This document shows positions 10,623 through 21,900 of a stretch of 64,000 nt of DNA, piece by piece. Below the pieces are notes generated by a model. It made no database searches. It was not told the DNA's origin and saw only the letters and a program-made list of their open reading frames with translations. The position numbers were made by a program, and so were the translations under genes. Positions within the stretch are counted from its first letter, which is position 1. Each line of letters starts with the position of its first letter. The stretch is from Corinectria fuckeliana (Eukaryota > Ascomycota > Sordariomycetes > Hypocreales > Nectriaceae), in the NCBI GenBank assembly GCA_019137255.1, contig WPDH01000245.1, positions 219,084 to 283,083 of the forward strand, read 5' to 3'.

Positions 10623-10772
10623 TCATCGAGGGGTAGACATGTATGTTCCGTGAAATCCTACCGCACTAGGCCCTTGGACCAGTTTAAATGGGAATTCTAG
10701 TGGTATACCGCAGGCGGGTGGATTGTCGTCGAGGCAGAAGATGGTGTAAGTGGTTTGATGCTCGTCCGGGTT
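10623..10772 (-). pseudogene. Possible terminal exon of a secreted/surface protein
   Basis: Directly after a good 3' splice context (CTGAC branch, then TATCAG) on the minus strand, 49 codons read TTYTIFCLDDNPPACGIPLE followed by a VQGPSAVGFHGTY-type block, then TGA. The paired cysteines and 'QGPS' spacing recall the ectodomain style of fungal GPI surface proteins such as the gene at 12072. No upstream exon could be placed with confidence, so this may be a remnant. Confidence 0.35.
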
Positions 10773-12071
10773 CTGATACGGGTGTCCGGTCAGCGTCATG
10801 CACCACCACCCGGGATGAGGCGGGAACGGAGAAGGACTCGGGAGTCGATGCTGGACGATGCTATGACCCGACGAACACGGACAGGACCGATGACAAACTG
10901 GAAATAAAAGACGCCTAGAAAGACGCGAGGGCGAAGGCACGAGCTTATTACGATTCTCCGGGAGGGGGCCGTCGACGACGCAATGCCAAGGTCTGGGCCG
11001 TTCATCGTCGGCCGTTTCTCAAGACGGGACCGAAAAGAAAGGCGTCCACCGCCAAGCCCTCCCAAGGCCGCCAGATCATTGAAGCCTTGCTTGTATCCAT
11101 CGTCGATGGTCCGTGAGCACTGATTGAGCTGGATCAGGGACTGAAAGCGACTGTACCGACTGGACGGAATACGCAGATTAATTTACTATGATTCCTTGGC
11201 ACGCCACATCCGTCTTGCGCATCCCTGTACTCTCTGTGCGTTTACTACTTATGTAACAGTCTTCAATCCTTCATGGAAGAGCCTATCTAATGACAACCCT
11301 GCCTTCTCACATCTCTTCGAATGCCCCTGTTGATTGGCAAGTACGTTGGCGCCTACGAGGCGCCTGGTTCAGACGTTCCCGACCAGCAACTGACACCAGA
11401 CTAAGGCAGTTCGTGAAGATGTTCCCGCAGCCACACCCGCCGCCACACCCGCCGCCATCATCAAGCCCATTGTGGGCTCACCTTGTTCCCACCTGTAGAT
11501 GCCGCATCCGCAGCGTCCATGTTGGCCACAACTCCCCCACCATCACACGCTTACCTTCAGGCCTCTAGCTCTCTATGCACGCCTGGACTATGTACCCTCC
11601 TTTGTCCTGCATCAATCTGCCGGGCGCTAACGAAAGCTCGCCAACTATCCAATCTAGGCACCTACCCCTGACGGGATGCGATGCTGCCCTACGAGATTTG
11701 AGGTTCCGCTGTCCAATCGGCCGGTTCTCGCGGCACCTCTCGGCGCTCGCTACCCATGACCCATTTCCTTGTTAAAGCCGAAAGAAGAAGTCGCCGAGTG
11801 TAAGTGCTGGGGAGGGAAAAGCCTCCCACACTAGTATGGTCGTTGTTAGAGCAGAGTAGCCTAATGTGGCGTCTTGGACGAGATGAGAAATCCTTCAAAT
11901 AGGTAGAAACCCCAGCCCTCACTTTCAAACGCGCTCGTCTCTTCCCTCCCTCTCTGTCGCCGTTGCTTCTACATCGCCAGTCACTCGTTTCTGCTCAACG
12001 CAACTCCCGCGCGCTTCGCCGACCCAGCACATTCATTTCCCCACCTATAACCACTCCTTCACGATCCAAAA
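10773..12071. other. Intergenic, promoter of the 12072 gene at its right end
   Basis: No supported gene. CT-rich leader sequence at about 11935-12070 precedes the GPI-protein start. Confidence 0.4.
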
Positions 12072-12848
12072 ATGGCCCGTTCTCTTGCTCTTCTCGCCCT
12101 CGGCGCCGCAGCCGCCGCCGCCGCCCAGTCCACCACCGTCAGCGTCTTCCTGCCCATGTTCGACAAGCAGGCCCTCGATGCCTCCATCGTCGGCGTCGAC
12201 GGCGACAAGACCACCTTTGCCATCAACTGCCCGAGCGGCTCCGACGACACCGAGTGTGGCTTGACCGATACCCAGACCCTCGTCTACGGCTCCAGCACCT
12301 TCTCGTACACTGCCTCCTTCGACGGTGGCAGTGACTACGGTTCCTAGTATGTGGCCTTCTCTTCAAGCACTGCGCGTGGCAACGGGCATATATGATATGT
12401 CATAGCAAGTGCTGACAGAAACACTCGTTGTAGCACCGAGGACATTGCGTGTAAGTTCCAGCCCAATAAGGACCTCGCCACCTGCATCGTCAGCGTCTCG
12501 CAGGAGGCCGATGGCACGACCATCGACTCTTCCACGTCGACTTCCACCTCTGGCTACCTCGACCTGCTGATCGCCGTCACCGTCACCGCCGGCGCCAACA
12601 AGCTCAGCGGCGACATCACCTCGGCTGCCTCCGGCACCGAGACCGAGACCACCGCCGCTGCGCCCGCCTCCACCTCGGCCGCCACCGACACCACCGCCAC
12701 CGGCTCCGGTTCCGAGTCTGCCGCCTCCAGCTCTGGCGACGCTGCGTCCACCCCCACCGCTACCGGCAACGGTGCCGGCGCCATGGTTACGCAAAACGCC
12801 GTCTTGGCCGGTGTCGCTGTCTTGGCCGGTGGCGCCATGCTGTTGTGA
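12072..12848 (+). CDS. Secreted GPI-anchored Ser/Thr-rich surface protein
   Basis: Exons 12072-12346 and 12434-12848 encode 229 aa. The intron starts GTATGT, has GCTGAC near its end, and finishes TTGTAG; the junction restores SDYGSYTEDIACKF in frame. An N-terminal signal peptide (MARSLALLALGAAAAAAAQ) precedes a cysteine-bearing ectodomain of about 115 residues, then a long Ser/Thr/Ala linker and a hydrophobic tail (AVLAGVAVLAGGAMLL), the pattern of GPI-anchored wall or membrane proteins. There is no CFEM-type cysteine spacing and no enzyme motif. Its molecular role is unknown; members of this broad group are species-variable wall proteins. Confidence 0.85.
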
Positions 12849-13462
12849 GATCTAGGTTGAGATTGGACTGTTATTAAACGGATGACTCGCACATACACGG
12901 CGCAATAGCGACTAATAGATGATTCCGGGCTACGTGATTGCCTTCGTCAGATGTGACCCCGAAGGGTACCAGTGACCAAGGGAACAGGCTTGACTGATGC
13001 GTCGACCTTGAATGAATTCAAAGAGTGCGTCGATAACCCCGTAATTTCAGTCATGCGTTGCTTTCCTCCATCTGTACCACATAGGCGGCCATGAACACGT
13101 CTTCATGTGCCACATCGATCCGAGCATGCATCCCATCTTGGGAGTGATCGTGGTTAATCTTGTCTATCACATTCTTATTGCATGCATGAGGACTTTCAAG
13201 GCCCGTTTCACCTGAAGTGAGCAGCCCATTAGCTGAGACCGCAACATGATTACAACACCTTACACGGCTGAATGGATACCTAGCAGTAATGAAAGGGCTA
13301 TCAGCGTAGAAATTGATAACAAATCAGGCCACTTCCTCGTGTGTTCTTAAATGATCACCAGCCAGTCCCGTGGTTCGTATCTCATCCGAGTCCAGCTCGA
13401 TACGTAGCGTTGCCCCAGCAATCTTGTTGAACAGGCCCGGATATCGAACAAAACTCCCTGCT
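12849..13462. other. Intergenic between GPI-protein and MscL 3' ends
   Basis: Convergent 3' flanks of about 0.6 kb. Nothing else is recognisable. Confidence 0.4.
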
Positions 13463-14186
13463 CTACGACTGGACGGCGTCCTCTCTGCCGTCCAGCCAGC
13501 TTGTGCACTGGATGCAGCGCGCAGCCTGTCCGTGTTAGCCCATGGCACGTGTATCGAGACCGGATGTTTTCCATGTTGGTTACCTTCTCGTTGATCCTCT
13601 GTCTGCAGTACTTGCACTTCTTTGTGTGCTTGATGATCGGTTCATGCGACACCATGGTGTAAAAGTGCGCCAGCCCGTAGAGCGAGAATCCAAGCATGGC
13701 GAAGGATATCACGTGGCTGATGAACGATCTGTCCCTGTCAATGTGCTGAAAGTCAAACTTGGACCATGGCTTGGGCACTCACCCGTAGGCCATGACAACG
13801 GCGCCGTCGTCCTGCGCCTGATGAAGCGTGTTGTATCCGGAAGAGGCGTTGAAGTTGGGTCCGCGCTTCAGCACCGCAAACTTCTCCTCCATGTTCTTGT
13901 TGAGAGGCAGAATGATGGACACGGGCGGCATGAGAATGTCGCTGACAAACGACTTGACCAAGTCGGTGAAGGCGGCGGCGAGACTGCCCGCGACGTCAGC
14001 CCCGACTCCCGAGGCATCGTACCGCATCAGGACTTACATGAGCCCAAAGGCAATCTGGAGGATGTTCCCCTGGAAGGCAAAGTCGACGAAGCCATCCCAG
14101 AACCGCTTCACCTTCCGGTGGCCCCTGCCCAGGAGCGAGTCGGACTCGCCCGAGCCGCCCTCCTCGTCGGGGAACCCGCCAGGCAT
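13463..14186 (-). CDS. MscL-type mechanosensitive channel with C-terminal Zn-ribbon
   Basis: Predicted membrane channel of the large-conductance mechanosensitive family. Four exons on the minus strand (14038-14186, 13783-13983, 13584-13728, 13463-13525) give 185 aa. Splicing joins the first helix as FQGNILQIAFGLILAAAFTD and continues VKSFVSDILMPP, the MscL TM1 signature; TM2 follows after MAYG with SFISHVISFAMLGFSLYGL. Introns are 54, 54 and 58 nt with GTAAGT, GTGAGT and GTAACC 5' sites. The tail has two CxxC pairs, CKYC and CIQC, likely a zinc ribbon, as bacterial MscL lacks. The start MPGGFPDEEGG is chosen because it lies close to TM1; an in-frame ATG 22 codons upstream (14252) is possible. 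Confidence 0.9.
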
Positions 14187-15007
14187 CGTGCGGTAGTTCG
14201 GGGTTGGTCTTCCCAAGGCGCGTAGTAGCTTGACGCGAGAACTCGACCACATGGACTGTCCGACAGCGCGGGCGAGGGTGTTTTGCTAAAGAAACGGGCT
14301 GGCGAGTCGCTGGAGAGAAGTTGGAGAGCGCGCGGTAGGAGTTCAGTGGAAGTTGGATGCCTGTGCCTTGGAAGCGCGCGTCTGGCGACCTTGCACGAGG
14401 CGCTATGACGCAACCGGCGCCGAATTGGTTCAACGTTGTAAAAAGGATGCAGCAGATCGTCGTGTGAGCGTCTCGGTAGGGAGATAAGGATGCGAGATAT
14501 ATTAAAATAAGCATGGGTACAACGGCTCTGGGTTTGCTGCACTATGAATATGTCGCAAAAGAGCTTTGTTGTTAGGAAATAAGCATGCAGGCGTATGGAT
14601 GTCATCTTGTCTTTATCTGGTGTTTTAAGTGGCGCTTTGGATTGTGTAGCAACAGGGAACGAGAAGCATCTTCCTCTCGCCAGCCGCAGCCACAAAATGA
14701 AATGAGGCTCAAACAGTTTCTCATGCATATACAAGTCGAGGCTAGTTGGTTTACTTGCGTGTGGTATCTTTCTTAGGTGGTCTATACTGCTGAGGATATC
14801 AACAGAAGCACTCCGGAACGAAGATAAAAGGATCATTAATGGCCAGAGAAAATGGCATCCATGCTATAAGATGTGGGATAATTCAAGAAGACTAATCCGT
14901 CTTTACCAACTCAGCCACTGTCATGTTCATGTTCAAGATGATCTTAGCGTCCGATTGTGCTAGTCCGCAACATCCAGGAGTGGGCCATCTGCTCATGATA
15001 CTGGACG
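14187..15007. other. Upstream region of the MscL-type gene
   Basis: Promoter and intergenic DNA, about 0.8 kb. No coding signal was recognised in it. Confidence 0.4.
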
Positions 15008-15103
15008 GCTTCCGTAGCTCAGTTGGTTAGAGCTTCGTACTAATACTGCAACTTGCAAGTGTTGGTGATGCGAAGGTCGCAGGTTCAAGCCCTGCCGGGA
15101 GCA
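15008..15103 (+). tRNA. tRNA with anticodon AAT (Ile) and a 22-nt intron, Thr-like body
   Basis: Acceptor GCTTCCG pairs with CGGGAGC, D arm GCTC/GAGC, anticodon stem TCGTA/TGCGA, T arm GCAGG-TTCAAGC-CCTGC, discriminator A. The anticodon loop reads CTAATA, then about 22 nt of intron after position 37, then A. This gives anticodon AAT, isoleucine. The rest of the body, with TCGTACTA..ATGCGAAGG, resembles fungal tRNA-Thr(AGT) as I remember it, so a single G-to-A change could have recoded a Thr tRNA. The isotype needs a covariance-model check. Confidence 0.75.
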
Positions 15104-17333
15104 AAAATTGCCCAAGTTGCCATCCAGTTTATTTTTTGAATCTCGCGGCGATATTGTTACCTTCTTTTTTTGGCAGTGTTGTTGGCGGGTACTTTATGGA
15201 CTCCCGGTTCAGCCTGTATAGTACATGGCTGCATCATCTACTGCAAGTAAGCCCGCTTACTTGCTTTCTTTGTATTCCTGCTAGAATTGCAGCCGGTGCG
15301 TAGTGGTCCAACCGGAAGATATGAACCGTTGCGCCTTGGCGGCCTGTGCGACGCTGTCTCGGCGGCTTTCAGCTCGTGTTGTGCTAAGACATGCCGAGTG
15401 ACTCGATGAATGACCGATGACTGGCTGGATGACTTGACTGGCCGTGCATACCCAGGCACTGCATTCCCCGGCAGACGGGATTCAGATAGTCAGCCAGCGA
15501 GAGTGAACTTCAACAGGGAGACTGTGTACCCTGGCACGAGCAGACCGGGATGTTTGCAAAGCAGGGCATCGATTGTGACCGTGTTGGGTTGGTTGCCTCG
15601 AGCCGCTGCGGTTCGACCAAGTTCAAGTGCCGAGCGGACTACATCATGACAGGTCGGGGACGCAGCATGAAGCCCACAAACATGCAAAGGACGTGCATGC
15701 ATATCCGTCCAGGATGTGGTCCTGTGCGAGGCATGCGAGTCCGGATCTAGAATCTCTCGACCAAGGCGGGTTGCCGCAGTTGGCTGTGTGTGCATAACGT
15801 CCACCAGTTGGCAGTCAATCCGGGGACACCAACTGCCATCATGCCTCGCATCTTGCATTGCGTCCGCGCATCCAAAGCGCAATGCTGTGGAACTGCTCTT
15901 GCGACCTATGACGCGGGAGCGAGTCCTTTCTTTGCCGCATCTTGCATCGCATCACGCCCATCCGGCTGCGATGCAGATATCTACTAGCAACTAAGCACCA
16001 ACACCACACAAACCGAGGGCGAAGCCTCGCTTGGAATGACAACCTAACGAAGCGGTGTGATTGTGTGTGAGTGATGTATGTAGGTGCTTTACAAATCAAG
16101 GTCCTCTGGCTTGGAGTTGGATGCCAGTCAAGACTTCGGAGGTCATGCCCCCCCCGACATTAATTAGGTGGCGTGCTAGGAGGCCGGGGGTAATAGACTA
16201 TCAATGCGGGGGGTGGATGACGTCGTTTTGTCACTGTAAGAACTACTATGTACATGGGTTGGGCTGTGAGTGGACGGCCCGCTGGAACCGCAATCGGGTC
16301 CTCGGGGAGTCGGAGTCCACTGGAGTTAACTTACCCGGCCGCTGGTGAATAAGCGGCGGGGGGTTCTTAGGGCTGCACTTTGCCTCTCTGCCCACTGCGC
16401 GGGAGCCTCTTCTTATCGGGCTGCTCCTTACCTAGGTAGGTGGGTACCTATCCTCCATCACTCCAGTGGAGGCATAGGCTAACCTCCATTTCATCTCGGC
16501 TCACCCCCAACTTGTTGTGCATTTGCCAGGGTCCCTCCCGGAAAACAACAACGAGATCACCTACACCCTCGTCATCCACGGCTTGCAGGCTTCTATTCTT
16601 CCTCTTCTTCGTTCCAGAACCCCTTGTGCACCCGCTTGCACCGACCGACTGCTCCAAGAGGCGCCGGCGCTGGAACATCTATCGAGGCAAACCCCATCGT
16701 GAGCATGTCTCGTTGCCAGCTTCAGCCTCACCACCATCACCGTCTGTGATCGGCCATCCCGTCTCCCGTCTCTCGTCACTTTGCTGCCCAACCCGCTGCC
16801 GTTACCGTTGCCGTGGCCCCGTTCTCCCTTCTCCCTGAGCTATGTGGATGCGATAAACACAAGCCTCCCGACTTGCTTCGAGCTTAAGCTCTCCTTCTCT
16901 CTCTCTCCCTCTCTCCCTCTCTCCCTGGATCCTCCATTCCAACTGGCCATTTCAGCTGGCCATTTGAAGCCTGGGAAGCGTGACATCCTGAAGCCCTACA
17001 GCTGCAGTGGGCTCAGTGAACAGTAATTACAAGGGAACACCAAACAACCCTGGCCCCGGCCCTGAACCCCTCCTTCTCCCGACTCCATCCCGACTCGGAA
17101 GCCTCATCTGCCAGCCCGTTCCCACCCTTCCACCTCGACGAAGGCCCTCCTTTCTTTCTTTTTTCTTGCCCGTGTTTTTATCTTGAGCTCCTTCTGTTTT
17201 CTTTCATCTACTGTCGTCGTCGTCGTCGTCGTCGTCGACTTCTTTTCTTCTTCTTTTCTCCTTTCTCCTTCTGGTCTTCTCTCTCTGTTTCTTCCCTCCC
17301 ACCCGCGACGTCGAGGCGCATCAGCGGCCCGTC
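15104..17333. other. Long intergenic region and 5' leader of the Rab-like gene
   Basis: No gene supported. From about 16880 the DNA is pyrimidine-rich (CTCTCCCT repeats at 16889-16926, TTTTCTTC runs and a GTC repeat near 17213), as is common in fungal promoters and 5' UTRs. Confidence 0.45.
17213..17238 (+). repeat. (GTC)n microsatellite in the Rab-like gene 5' leader
   Basis: About nine GTC units, roughly 95 bp before the start codon, in a CT-rich leader. Confidence 0.85.
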
Positions 17334-18355
17334 ATGTCCTCGCTTGAAGCCAAGATCGTCGTTCTCGGCGCCCAGGGCGTGGGCAAGACGTCGCTCGTCA
17401 TGCGCTATTGCAAGGGCGCCTTCAACCCGGCCGAGATAACGTCAACTGTCGGTGCTAGCTTCCTCACCAAGCGCGTCGTCGATTCCGACTCGGACACCGT
17501 CGTCCGTCTCCAAATATGGGACACAGGTTCGTCGCTCTCCCCCACGCCGTCTCTCGACTGACCTGCAAGCGCATGTGCCCGCGATGCTAACCTCGTGCGA
17601 AAAACACAGCTGGCCAGGAACGATTCCGCTCCATCTCCCGCCTCTACTACCGCGGCGCCAACGCTTGCATCCTCTGCTACAGCATCACCGACGCCCAGTC
17701 CTTCGTCGACATGGGCGTCTGGCTGTCCGAGCTCCGCCGAAACCTGCCCCATGACGTCGTCCTGCACGTCGTTGGCACTAAGGCCGACATCGTCGCCCGC
17801 GATCCCTCCGCCCGCCAGGTCCCCTTCGAACGATGCATCGCCTACGTCGCCGAGAACCTCGCTCCCGGCCTCGGCAGCACGCCGCCACCCACCGCCACCC
17901 CCCTCACCGCTCCCACGCCCATGTCCAGCTTGCCGTTCTACAGCACCGCCGGCATCTCCGTTGTCGAACCCCGCAGCCCTAGCTCCAAGCGCAGCTCCGG
18001 CTTCTGGGCCCAGGAGGTAGGCTGGGACGCCTGCCACGAGATCAGCGCCGAGAGCGGCGAGGGCGTCGAGGAGGTCTTCCGCGTCGTCACCCGCAAGCTC
18101 GTGGAACAGAACCGCAAGATGCAGCAGGCCCTGCTTATGGCTACCGCCGTCCCCGGCACCCCGGGCTACGAGACCGGCATGGATGGTGGCTACTTTGATG
18201 GCGCGAACCCCCGGAGCAGCTTCCGCGTTGGTCGCGACCGTCGTAGCTGGCTCTTTTCCCCGGCCTTCTCTCCCGCTGTTACCGTCGATCAGGCCGGCAG
18301 TCAGATTTCGGCGCAGCAGGAACAGCACCTCAAAGAGCGGCGGAAGTGCTGCTAA
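17334..18355 (+). CDS. Divergent Rab-family small GTPase
   Basis: Membrane-traffic GTPase of uncertain subfamily. Exons 17334-17526 and 17610-18355 give 312 aa, longer than the usual 200-220. G1 is GAQGVGKTS (residues 12-20), G3 is WDTAGQERF (from W62), restored across the intron, G4 reads GTKAD (T121-D124) where most Rabs have NKxD, and G5 is ISAES (about S210). Between G4 and G5 there is a 50-residue Ser/Pro/Thr-rich insertion. The C terminus ends in CC, a geranylgeranylation signal. The intron (83 nt) has a weak GTTCGT donor, a GCTAAC branch and an ACACAG acceptor. It resembles the Rab5/21/24 part of the family, but I cannot assign an ortholog. Confidence 0.9.
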
Positions 18356-18998
18356 GATGGCTTTAATAACATGCGAGAGGAGGTTGGAACTACACGACGG
18401 AGAGACATCGGTCTACGTACGACTCAGGGCTTTACGACGGACCCTCGAAACTGAGCATCAGAGGCATGGCATCTGCATGGAGTCAGGAGATGACAGGACA
18501 TGTGTTTTTGTGCATTTTGAGTGTGATACCCGGGCGGCTTTGCTTTAGTTTTCTGGCCTTTTGCTTTTTCGCTTTTCTGTCTTTGGCATCTTCTCCTTTC
18601 GTCCTCAGCTTGGGGTCCGGCATTCTCCTTTTTTTGTTCTTCATCGCCTGGGCTGCTCTGCATCTTCCTTTTACGTGTTCTGTCTCACGACGCATCAGGG
18701 TTCTTTATGTCACTTGGAGTTTCATGGATATCGGTTCGGCTACGGTCATGAAAGGGGGGGCGGTCGTCCATCGCGGCATTTCTCTGGGGATATAATACGG
18801 TTTTTGATGCGAGCGCCTTTCTCTCACGAGATGTTTTTCGATTTCTTTCCTACTCTTTGTTCCGTCCAGCAACTGCATATGTCTACCATGTTTCCACGCA
18901 CTTTTCTTGTCCCCTGTTTGAGGAATTGGGTACCGCGGGAAAGCATCGGAGGTTTCTACCTGCAGAGACTCGTACTGCAGCTTGTCCATAGACTAAAT
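18356..18998. other. Convergent 3' flanks of the Rab-like gene and SLH1
   Basis: About 640 bp with T-rich stretches near 18540-18640, likely 3' UTR and termination sequence. The open frames here lack coding features. Confidence 0.45.
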
Positions 18999-21900
18999 TC
19001 ACTGCGACCCAGAGGCCGCCGTCTTCTTCGAGGCCACGTCGTCGTCCACCGTCGGCGGCGCGGGAATGTCCACACCTAGAACCCGGTACTCAAGCCCCAA
19101 GTAGCCGTCGCTGACGACGAGGACGTCGAGCTTGCGGGCCTGCCCAGACTTGGCCTCGGGGAGCTTGATGGTCGTCCTGGCCGACGGGCGGTTTCCAGGC
19201 TCGAGCTTGCGGCCTGGCGCGGCCGACCAGCCGACGCGCTTGACGGCGATGACCTCGTCGTGGGCGATGTCGGCGACGACAATGAACCAGCTCTCGGTCT
19301 GCGGCTTGGGGAACTTGGGCGCATAGATGCGGGCGTCGCGCTCGACCAGCGGGTTGAGACGCTTGAGGCCGACCTTGACGGACAGCGCTGTAGCTTCGTC
19401 GATGGAGACGGCCAGGTTGGGCAGAGTGGCCACGGCGCGGGAGAAGCGACCGACCTGGCTGACCGGGACGCCGAGCTTCTTGACGAGCTGGCCGGCCTGG
19501 GCGTGGTTGAGGGCGCTGACCTTGGCCAGGGCGGTCTTGTCCTTGGAGTCCGCGTCGATGCTGGGGAGGATGGACATAGGAGGGTCGGTCAGCCAGCGGG
19601 CGCACTTGATGCACTGCAGCAGGGTGATCATCTGGAGGCAGCTGGAGAGGTAGCCCATCTCGGTGAGGACGTCGATGGACGCCTGGATGATGCGGATGGC
19701 CTGGTCCAGCACGCTGGTCTGGTCGCCCACGTAGTCGGTGATGGGGAGCTCGATGCGGGACATGTGCGCCTGGAGGAGCAGGAAGGCCTTGACGTGGGGA
19801 TCCCACATGGGCAGGCCGAACGAGTGGCCGGGGAAGGGCAGGTTTTTGGAGAGCGCGTCGTTGACGAGGTCCTCGTTGTGGCGGACGGGGAGCTCGTCGT
19901 ACTCGGTCGCGCGGGACATCCACGACAGCGCGTCGAGGAACGTGCCCTGCGGCTTGGCGCAGCGGACCAGGTGCCGGATGGTCTTGTGGGAGAGGTAGTA
20001 GTAGCTCATGATCTTGCCCATCGGGGTCGAGTCCACGTCGCCGTTGGGGAACACCTCGACACACTTGGACGCGGCGAGCTCGTCGAGCGACTTGTTGACC
20101 ATCTCCACCATGAACTCGTTGGCGACCTGCTGCGCCGCGATGCTGTTGTGCTCCTCGGCGGAGATCTCCAGCCCGTAGTACGACGGGTTCTTGTGGAGTC
20201 TTCTGAAGAAGAAGGTCCACGTCAGGTAGTCCAGGGCATCCTGCTTGGTGATGATGGTCTCGGCGGACACCTCGGCGGCAAGATGGTTGTCGAGGACGGT
20301 GTGCAGGGAAGATTCGACGGGGAAGCCCGTGTGGAGGAAGTGCTTGTAAAAGTCCTTCTTGGAGTCCTGAGTGAAGATGCGGGCCACTCCCGAGTTGTCG
20401 AACTGCGGGCGGCCTGCTCGTCCGAGCATTTGCAGCACGTCCGTCAAGTCCATGTCCTTGTAGGCTTCGATCTTGGCGTCGTAGTACTGGGTGCCCTTGA
20501 CGACGACCAGGTGCGCTGGAAGGTTGACGCCCCACGCGAGGGTGCTGGTGGCGACGAGGATCTGGATCTTGTTGTTCAAGAAGAGTTCTTCGGCTAGTTG
20601 ACGATCCGACTCGACGAGACCTGCATGGTGCAGCCCGATGCCAAAGTTGATGGCCTCCTTGAGCGCATCGTCCTTGACCCGGGAAAGGTTGAGCTGGAGG
20701 TCGTCCTCGTCCATGTGCAAGAATCGGCGAGGATTATCCTCCATGCCGCAGAAGTTGATGAGGTCCTTGGCAGTGAGGCGCGTCTGTCGCCGAGAGGGCA
20801 CGAAAACGATGACGGGCTTTTCGGGGCTGTGGTTCTTGACAGCCAGGAAAGTCGGTCTGTTCATGGACTGCATCAGGGGACAGAAACCCCGTACCTCAGG
20901 GAACCCGTCGATGAAGAGCTCCAACGGGACTGGGCGGACCGAGTGCTTGAAGTTGAATAGTCCCTCCTTGACGCCGAGCCAGTTGCCAAGATCCGTGGCA
21001 TTTGCGCAGGCCGTCGACATGCCCAATAGGCGAACGGCATTCTTGGTCGAGGATGCGATGTAGTTCATACCTGAGATGTCTTAGTGCGTGTATTCAAGGC
21101 AAGCAGGAGTGGACTTACGTGACACAATGATTTCGAGAATAGGACCTCGGTCTCCAGCTAGGAGGTGGATTTCGTCGATGATGACCAAGCTGACCTGTCG
21201 AACGTATCCTCTCGTCTGCCACGAACGCGAGATACCATCCCACTTTTCAGGGGTGGTGATGATAACGTCGGCATCTTGGATCGTCCGGGTATCAGGGGTG
21301 TTGTCACCGGTCAGCTCCACCAGCTTGAGTCCCAGAGGGCGTGCCAGTCGAGCTCCCCAATCCTTGACCCTTTCGCGAACAAGCGCCTTCATAGGCGCAA
21401 TGTAGACCACCTTTGACTTGGGTCTCTCGCGGAACGCCCACCACATGGCAAGCTCTGCGGCTACAGTCTTGCCACTTCCCGTGGGAGAGCCCAGGAGGAC
21501 GTTGGCAGGGGTGTGGTAGAGCGTATGGAAGATCTGGGTCTGCATCGGGTTGAAGTACTGGAAGCGCTGCGCGTAAATCTCCTCCAGCCCAGGGTTGTTG
21601 AGCGCAGAGATTGGTAGCGGCTGCAAGTTCAGCAACTCGGTGTAGACACTCTCCGTGTCTGGACGGATGAGATGCTGGAAGGAAACCGGAGTCACAGTCT
21701 CTGCTCCCAGCCATCGATCGGAGACACACCGGACGTAGATTTGCTTTGGCAAGGGATCGGCGAGAGGGATAGTGAAGTTGAGCTCGTGGTCGTCGTTCAA
21801 CTTTCTCCTGTTGAGAATGAAGAACTCATGGTGGTAGATTTGTGACGTTTCGGAGTTCTCAACCCAGATGTAGTACGACTCGGAGGTTCCGTGGACATGA

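Noticed and set aside
17213..17238. GTC repeat as a coding poly-amino-acid tract
   Set aside because: It is upstream of the only convincing start and in a CT-rich leader with stops in frame.
18466..18795. 109-codon hydrophobic frame downstream of the Rab-like gene
   Set aside because: T-rich 3' UTR sequence gives Phe/Leu-rich translation by composition. No conserved motif.
19260..20597. Long + strand open frames opposite SLH1
   Set aside because: They are antisense shadows caused by GC-rich codon third positions in the real minus-strand gene.
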